Below, piece by piece: positions 1 through 2,741 of a DNA stretch of 5,293 bases (within the stretch, counting starts at the first letter, position 1; the number at the start of each line of letters is the position of its first letter). Both the position numbers and the translations under genes were made by a program. The notes below the pieces were generated by a model. It had not been told where the DNA came from. It ran no database searches and was given only the letters and a program-made list of their open reading frames with translations. The stretch covers positions 1 through 5,293 of the forward strand of contig JAUXHM010000086.1 of NCBI GenBank assembly GCA_030621535.1, read 5' to 3'. Source of the stretch: Candidatus Methanophagales archaeon (GTDB lineage Archaea > Halobacteriota > Syntropharchaeia > Alkanophagales > Methanospirareceae).

Positions 1-633
1 GTGAATAAGATGGCGAATTTTGCCAACGACTTAAACCCTTCTCCTATTAGAAACAAGAAGCGGGAAACGATTGATTTTGGTAAAACCAAGAGGGATGTGC
101 TGTTGGAATTAATGCGAAGCTTTTCCGTGAAAACCAACGTGCATCCAACGTTAATAGAAAAAAACACGCAGTTTCCATTCGCTGATGTCTCTATTGGTTC
201 TAACTCCGTATGCACGATGTGCAATGCCTGCGTGAACATGTGCAGGACAAACGCCTTGAGTAAGGAAGAGAACACGATTGATTTTGTCTATGGGCGCTGT
301 ATTGCCTGTGGCTTGTGCGCGCAAGCATGTCCAGAAGAAGCGATAATCATAGAGAAAGTGCTTGATTTCTCGCGACTGGTAGAAAAAGAAGGAAAAAAGC
401 TCGTTGAATCTGTGTTCATTGCATGTGCGGGATGCGGAAAATTATTTATGAGCAGGTCAGCATTTGAGCGAATATCAGAGCTATTAAAGGAAAATGAAGG
501 GGAAGGTAAAGTAGGCGAAGGAGAACTCAGCATAGATGAAAAAATAGAATTGCTCAGATATTGCGAGGACTGCAGAGCTTCAAAAGCGGTTGAGTGGACG
601 TATAGAAAGATGGGTGTAGAGGGAGTTGGTTGA
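1..633 (+). CDS. Dicluster 4Fe-4S ferredoxin protein with C-terminal zinc-ribbon-like cysteines (5' end may be truncated)
   Basis: This is a cytoplasmic iron-sulfur protein with no signal peptide or membrane segment. Two classic ferredoxin motifs are visible: C71-xx-C74-xx-C77-xxx-C81 and C100-xx-C103-xx-C106-xxx-C110-P. They would ligate two [4Fe-4S] clusters in the usual crossed pattern. The first motif ends in Cys-Arg where Cys-Pro is more usual. After a helical linker come two further CxxC pairs, C142/C145 and C188/C191, about 43 residues apart, which look like a zinc-ribbon or third metal site. The frame opens with GTG at the first base of the window and nothing upstream is visible, so the start is unproven. 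The basic, helical first 60 residues look like the middle of a longer protein. It lies 186 bases before a TorD-type chaperone gene, and ferredoxins of this kind occur beside Mo-enzyme maturation genes. A role in electron delivery or cofactor assembly is therefore likely but inferred. Exact family not recognised. Confidence 0.8.
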   Translation: MNKMANFANDLNPSPIRNKKRETIDFGKTKRDVLLELMRSFSVKTNVHPTLIEKNTQFPFADVSIGSNSVCTMCNACVNMCRTNALSKEENTIDFVYGRCIACGLCAQACPEEAIIIEKVLDFSRLVEKEGKKLVESVFIACAGCGKLFMSRSAFERISELLKENEGEGKVGEGELSIDEKIELLRYCEDCRASKAVEWTYRKMGVEGVG

Positions 634-650
634 GGAGAAAAAAGTTAAAT

Positions 651-680
651 TTCACCGCAGAGCACACAGAGAACGCAGAG
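651..680. repeat. Degenerate 9-bp tandem repeat (three units)
   Basis: Three consecutive 9-base units can be read: ACCGCAGAG (654-662), CACACAGAG (663-671) and AACGCAGAG (672-680), preceded by TTC. I recall very similar ACCGCAGAG...CGCAGAG strings as intergenic repeats in many bacterial and archaeal genomes and metagenomes. Their function is unknown to me. The block begins 17 bases after the stop codon of the ferredoxin gene and has no coding potential. Confidence 0.6.
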
Positions 681-708
681 GCATAAGAAAACAGAAAATA
701 AAATAGGG

Positions 709-790
709 ACGCGGATTAACGCAGACAGATGATAAGAATCCACGGTTAAATTAAAATAAATAAATCTGTGTAAATCTGTGTAATCTGTGG
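709..790. repeat. Imperfect inverted repeat with tandem TAAATCTGTG units
   Basis: The right arm holds two exact copies of TAAATCTGTG (761-770 and 771-780) followed by a near copy, TAATCTGTGG (781-790). The left arm, about 709-730 (ACGCGGATTAACGCAGACAGAT), is approximately the reverse complement of the right arm, whose complement reads CCACAGATTACACAGATT. The two arms flank an AT-rich centre of about 30 bases and could form an imperfect stem in RNA or single-stranded DNA. The element ends 29 bases before the TorD-family gene, so a folded form would sit in its leader if the two upstream genes are co-transcribed. Similar CGCGGATTA/ATCTGTG elements recur between genes in many genomes, to my recollection. 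Confidence 0.6.
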
Positions 791-800
791 TTGGTTATAA

Positions 801-806
801 AAGGAG
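801..806 (+). promoter_or_regulatory. Ribosome binding site of the TorD-family gene
   Basis: AAGGAG matches the archaeal anti-Shine-Dalgarno sequence. It lies 13 bases before the ATG, a little farther than usual. An in-frame TAA at 808-810 directly follows it, so the protein cannot start upstream and the ATG at 820 is the first possible start. Confidence 0.6.
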
Positions 807-819
807 CTAAACGAATACG

Positions 820-1476
820 ATGACGGAAACAGAAGAAATTTTGGAAACGCGAAAAAATTTTTATGCGTTTTTGTATCGAATGTATTTAGAGGAGCCACCG
901 AGAGCGTTTGCGGATGACCTGGCGAACGGAAGAATCTCTTTCTCTGATTCGATAGCGTTAGACGAAGAGCTATCCGAAGGTTTTCGTTTATTAAACGAAT
1001 TTATGGAGAAACGCAAAGGCAAACGCAAAACGGTGGATGAATTGTATGAAGACCTGGTAGATGAATACACCCTTTTATTCATCGGTCCTCATAGACCACC
1101 GGTGCAGCCATACGAGTCCTGGTGGATAGATGGAAAGCTAATGGGGAAATCGCTATTAGAAGTGAAGAGAGCGTGTAGGGAAGCAGGTGTCGCTAAATCG
1201 AAGGATTATGCAGAGCCGGAAGACCATATCGCATTTGAACTCAAGTTTATGCATCATCTATGCGAGTTGGGATTCAGTGCGGAAAATGAAGAAAAGCGGA
1301 GGGAGTGCTTAAAGCAGCAGAAGAAATTTCTAAACGAGCATTTATTGAAATGGGTGCCGGATTTCTGCGATGCGCTATACGAATATAAACAATCGGATTT
1401 CTACAAGGGCATTGCGAAACTCACAAAAGGTTTTCTTTTGCTGGAGGATGCGGTGATCGTGGAATTATTGGAATAG
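820..1476 (+). CDS. TorD/DmsD-family molybdoenzyme chaperone
   Basis: The product is a 218-residue, all-helical, soluble cytoplasmic protein of the TorD family. These chaperones bind the apo form, and often the twin-arginine signal, of molybdopterin oxidoreductases until cofactor insertion is complete, then release them for Tat export. Family features seen are a helical N-terminus (residues 6-24, FYAFLYRMYLEEPP), the middle block YTLLFIGPHRPPVQPYES at 83-100, and the hallmark E132-P-E-D135-H136-I-A-F-E-L-x-F-M helix, the conserved E-x-x-D-H-(I/L) motif. Its length is normal for the family (about 180-230). The start at ATG 820 is fixed by the in-frame stop at 808. The clear client in view is the Tat-exported formate dehydrogenase encoded 1.3 kb downstream, although two genes intervene, so the pairing is inferred. 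No own promoter is convincing, and read-through from the ferredoxin gene is possible. It is not FdhE or FdhD, whose motifs are absent. Confidence 0.9.
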   Translation: MTETEEILETRKNFYAFLYRMYLEEPPRAFADDLANGRISFSDSIALDEELSEGFRLLNEFMEKRKGKRKTVDELYEDLVDEYTLLFIGPHRPPVQPYESWWIDGKLMGKSLLEVKRACREAGVAKSKDYAEPEDHIAFELKFMHHLCELGFSAENEEKRRECLKQQKKFLNEHLLKWVPDFCDALYEYKQSDFYKGIAKLTKGFLLLEDAVIVELLE

Positions 1477-1557
1477 AGGTAAAAGTGCCTGCAATTTGCC
1501 TATGTTAGTTTATTCCATGTTTGTTTAAAAACCTATGCTGAAATTTCTCTATCCGTT

Positions 1558-1580
1558 AAAAACCATTAAGTTTTATATAA
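1558..1580 (+). promoter_or_regulatory. Archaeal promoter (BRE plus TATA box) of the nifU-lrp pair
   Basis: TTTTATATA at 1571-1579 is a near-perfect archaeal TATA box, preceded by AAAAACCATTAAG, which would hold the TFB-recognition element. Placing the box centre about 26-27 bases before transcription start puts the start near 1601. The leader would then be only about 12 bases, just enough for the GGTGA ribosome binding site at 1604-1608 before ATG 1614. The upstream part resembles the fdhA promoter at 2648-2670 (AAAAACC...AAGTTTTATATA in both). Confidence 0.7.
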
Positions 1581-1603
1581 TATGAAGATGCAAATTATCA
1601 AAA

Positions 1604-1608
1604 GGTGA
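1604..1608 (+). promoter_or_regulatory. Ribosome binding site that decides the nifU start
   Basis: GGTGA lies five bases before ATG 1614. It overlaps an in-frame GTG at 1605, which would add three residues. Because the GTG sits inside the ribosome binding site and has none of its own, ATG 1614 is the better start. Confidence 0.65.
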
Positions 1609-1613
1609 CGGAT

Positions 1614-2015
1614 ATGTCAGGCAAAGAAGATATAAAAAACCTGCTAAAGATATCGGGATATTCAAACATAGCGATAGAATACTTCCTCGAGAAAGTGAAC
1701 GTAGGGAAAATAGATAACCCTGACGCTTATTTTGTACATACCGGCCCGTGCGGAGACACAATGGAGATTTCCCTCGCAATCGAGCCGGACTCGAAAGTGA
1801 TAAAGGAAGCAAAATTTCAGGCGATAGGGTGCGCAGGGGCTTTTAGCTCCGGGTCTGCCATTACCGAGATGGTAAAGGGAAAAACGATAGAGCAAGCGGA
1901 AAAGATAGAAGAGGAAGACGTAATAGACTGGCTTGGTGGTATTCCAGGACAGAAAATTCACTGCACGTGTTTAGCAAAAAAGACGCTAAAATTCGCACTT
2001 AATGAATATAAGTAA
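1614..2015 (+). CDS. nifU: NifU/IscU-type Fe-S cluster assembly scaffold
   Basis: This 133-residue protein is a stand-alone IscU/NifU N-terminal domain, the scaffold on which [2Fe-2S] or [4Fe-4S] clusters are built before transfer to apo-proteins in the cytoplasm. All cluster ligands of the family are present: C46 in GPCGDTMEI, with the adjacent conserved D48; C73 in the GCAGAFSSGSAIT block; and C117 in KIHCTC, preceded by H116. An extra cysteine, C119, follows. The usual LPPVKxHC of bacterial IscU appears here as IPGQKIHC. The length matches single-domain IscU (about 125-135), and the C-terminal Nfu and middle ferredoxin domains of nitrogen-fixation NifU are absent. The gene has its own archaeal promoter, and its TAA stop shares a base with an upstream ATG of the Lrp gene, so the two are almost surely one transcript. 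No cysteine desulfurase gene is visible nearby. It plausibly feeds Fe-S clusters to the ferredoxin and formate dehydrogenase, which is inference from context. Confidence 0.9.
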   Translation: MSGKEDIKNLLKISGYSNIAIEYFLEKVNVGKIDNPDAYFVHTGPCGDTMEISLAIEPDSKVIKEAKFQAIGCAGAFSSGSAITEMVKGKTIEQAEKIEEEDVIDWLGGIPGQKIHCTCLAKKTLKFALNEYK

Positions 2016-2016
2016 T

Positions 2017-2022
2017 GAGGGA
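2017..2022 (+). promoter_or_regulatory. Ribosome binding site that decides the Lrp start
   Basis: GAGGGA at 2017-2022 is seven bases before ATG 2030. The earlier in-frame ATG at 2015 overlaps the nifU stop and has no purine-rich site ahead of it. Lrp proteins typically begin M-D-x-L-D-x-x-I-L, which fits ATG 2030. Confidence 0.6.
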
Positions 2023-2029
2023 TAAAAAG

Positions 2030-2470
2030 ATGGATGATTTAGATAAGAAGATACTGAGAGAACTGCAGCGTGATTCTCGTAGTTCGTTTACGAAGATCGC
2101 ACAGAACATAGGTGTAAGCACTGCTACGGTAAGTGAGAGAGTAAAAAGGCTAACGAAAAAAGGAATTATCTGTGGTTATACTGCGGTTCTCAATACCTCC
2201 GAACTCGGCATGGTAACGTTAATCACAAAGATAAAAATCAAGTCTGGATATAGTGTTGATGAGGTCGGGAAGGAGATAGCGAAACTGGATGAGAGTTGCT
2301 GCATTCACCACGTAACCGGGGATTTCGACTTGCTCGTTATCTCTAAGTGCGTGGGTCATGGTAAATGTGGGGCAGTGATAGAGAAAAAGAAGAACATAGA
2401 GGGTGTGCAGAGCGTGGATGCGGAACTCGTGTTAAACACGCTGAAGGAAGAACTTAAGGTCAAGCTGTAG
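2030..2470 (+). CDS. Lrp/AsnC-family transcriptional regulator with Cys/His-rich effector domain
   Basis: The 146-residue product has the standard Lrp/AsnC (feast/famine) plan. It opens MDDLDKKILRELQRDSRSS, followed by a winged helix-turn-helix at about residues 19-45 (FTKIAQNIGVSTATVSERVK, with the recognition helix around 30-41), a hinge near 50-60 (GYTAVLNTSELG), and an alpha/beta RAM domain from about 62 to 140 with the typical VTGDFDLLVI strand at 95-104. Such proteins form dimers to octamers and bind AT-rich palindromes, often regulating themselves and neighbours in response to a small ligand. Unusual here are C90-C91-I-H93-H94 and C107-V-G-H110-G-K-C113, plus C48. Ordinary Lrp proteins have hydrophobic or charged residues in most of these places, so metal, Fe-S or redox sensing is possible but unproven. 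ATG 2030 is preferred to ATG 2015, which would give 151 residues. It is coupled to nifU and precedes the fdhA control region, its likeliest target. Confidence 0.9.
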   Translation: MDDLDKKILRELQRDSRSSFTKIAQNIGVSTATVSERVKRLTKKGIICGYTAVLNTSELGMVTLITKIKIKSGYSVDEVGKEIAKLDESCCIHHVTGDFDLLVISKCVGHGKCGAVIEKKKNIEGVQSVDAELVLNTLKEELKVKL

Positions 2471-2511
2471 CTTTCTGATTTCGCCCCGCGATTTTGAGCA
2501 ATTAAGGTGAG

Positions 2512-2520
2512 CTTTTTGTT
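2512..2520 (+). terminator. Possible T-rich archaeal terminator after lrp
   Basis: CTTTTTGTT lies 42 bases after the Lrp stop codon. Archaeal RNA polymerases often stop at oligo-T stretches without a hairpin, and this is the only T run of note before the fdhA promoter. It is short, so the call is weak. Confidence 0.3.
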
Positions 2521-2531
2521 GGGGGGGGGGG
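2521..2531. repeat. Homopolymeric G tract (11 bases)
   Basis: Eleven consecutive G residues stand between the Lrp gene and the fdhA promoter, in a spacer that is otherwise AT-rich. The tract is about 130 bases upstream of the fdhA TATA box. Runs like this slip in replication and are also prone to sequencing and assembly errors, so the exact length should be treated with care. Confidence 0.9.
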
Positions 2532-2536
2532 TAAAA

Positions 2537-2551
2537 CCTAAAATGTTTAGG
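2537..2551. promoter_or_regulatory. 15-bp palindrome, candidate operator
   Basis: CCTAAA-ATG-TTTAGG is a perfect 6+3+6 inverted repeat. Lrp-family operators are often about 15-bp palindromes with an AT-rich centre, and an Lrp gene ends 66 bases upstream. Binding is a guess from size and position only. Confidence 0.3.
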
Positions 2552-2647
2552 GAAAAGGTGAAAAACCTCACAATAATTTGGTAAATCCAGCGAAAGTCCA
2601 CTTTTAAAAAAAATTTCGGCTAAAACTTCATGTTCGTTCATACATGT

Positions 2648-2670
2648 AAAAAAACCGCAAGTTTTATATA
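2648..2670 (+). promoter_or_regulatory. fdhA: Archaeal promoter (BRE plus TATA box) of fdhA
   Basis: TTTTATATA at 2662-2670 follows AAAAAAACCGCAAG, giving a strong TATA box with a plausible TFB-recognition element. Transcription should begin near 2692, leaving a leader of about 50 bases before ATG 2742. The fdhA gene therefore probably has its own transcript, separate from nifU-lrp. Confidence 0.7.
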
Positions 2671-2694
2671 CTGTAAATATACAATCTATCAGCA

Positions 2695-2717
2695 GAAGGT
2701 AAAAAATAAATACCTTC
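2695..2717 (+). promoter_or_regulatory. Perfect inverted repeat in the fdhA leader (operator or hairpin)
   Basis: GAAGGTA (2695-2701) and TACCTTC (2711-2717) are exact reverse complements around a nine-base AT-only centre. They lie just after the predicted transcription start and 24 bases before the ATG. As DNA it could be an operator where a bound repressor blocks polymerase. As RNA it could be a 7-bp hairpin upstream of, but not covering, the ribosome binding site. Sequence alone does not decide between these. Confidence 0.5.
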
Positions 2718-2729
2718 AAGGGGAAAAAA

Positions 2730-2735
2730 GAGGTG
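2730..2735 (+). promoter_or_regulatory. Ribosome binding site of fdhA
   Basis: GAGGTG lies six bases before ATG 2742. It selects this start over ATG 2787, which would begin MSRR at the twin-arginine motif but has no purine-rich site ahead of it. Confidence 0.75.
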
Positions 2736-2741
2736 AAATAT

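Noticed and set aside
761..790. TAAATCTGTG units as a CRISPR array
   Set aside because: The units are ten bases long and directly abutting, with no spacers.
795..802. TATAAAAG as a TATA box for the TorD-family gene
   Set aside because: Transcription would start at about 820-825, at or inside the start codon, and would exclude the AAGGAG site. More likely chance AT richness.
1540..1547. GAAATTTC palindrome upstream of the nifU promoter
   Set aside because: An 8-bp AT-rich palindrome is expected by chance in this spacer and is not repeated near the fdhA promoter.
2516..2584. 22-codon frame starting TTG after an AAGGTGA site and reading through the G tract
   Set aside because: The start codon is weak, the product is a short glycine run plus AT-rich DNA translation, and frame depends on exact G count. 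No support for a leader peptide.
288..2719. Minus-strand open frames opposite the ferredoxin, TorD, nifU and lrp genes and the lrp-fdhA spacer
   Set aside because: They overlap well-supported + strand genes, and the one reaching into the spacer at 2432-2719 has no recognisable protein features.
2471..2741. Riboswitch or structured non-coding RNA in the lrp-fdhA spacer
   Set aside because: No recognisable riboswitch core was seen, and most of the spacer lies upstream of the predicted transcription start. Only the short leader hairpin is supported.
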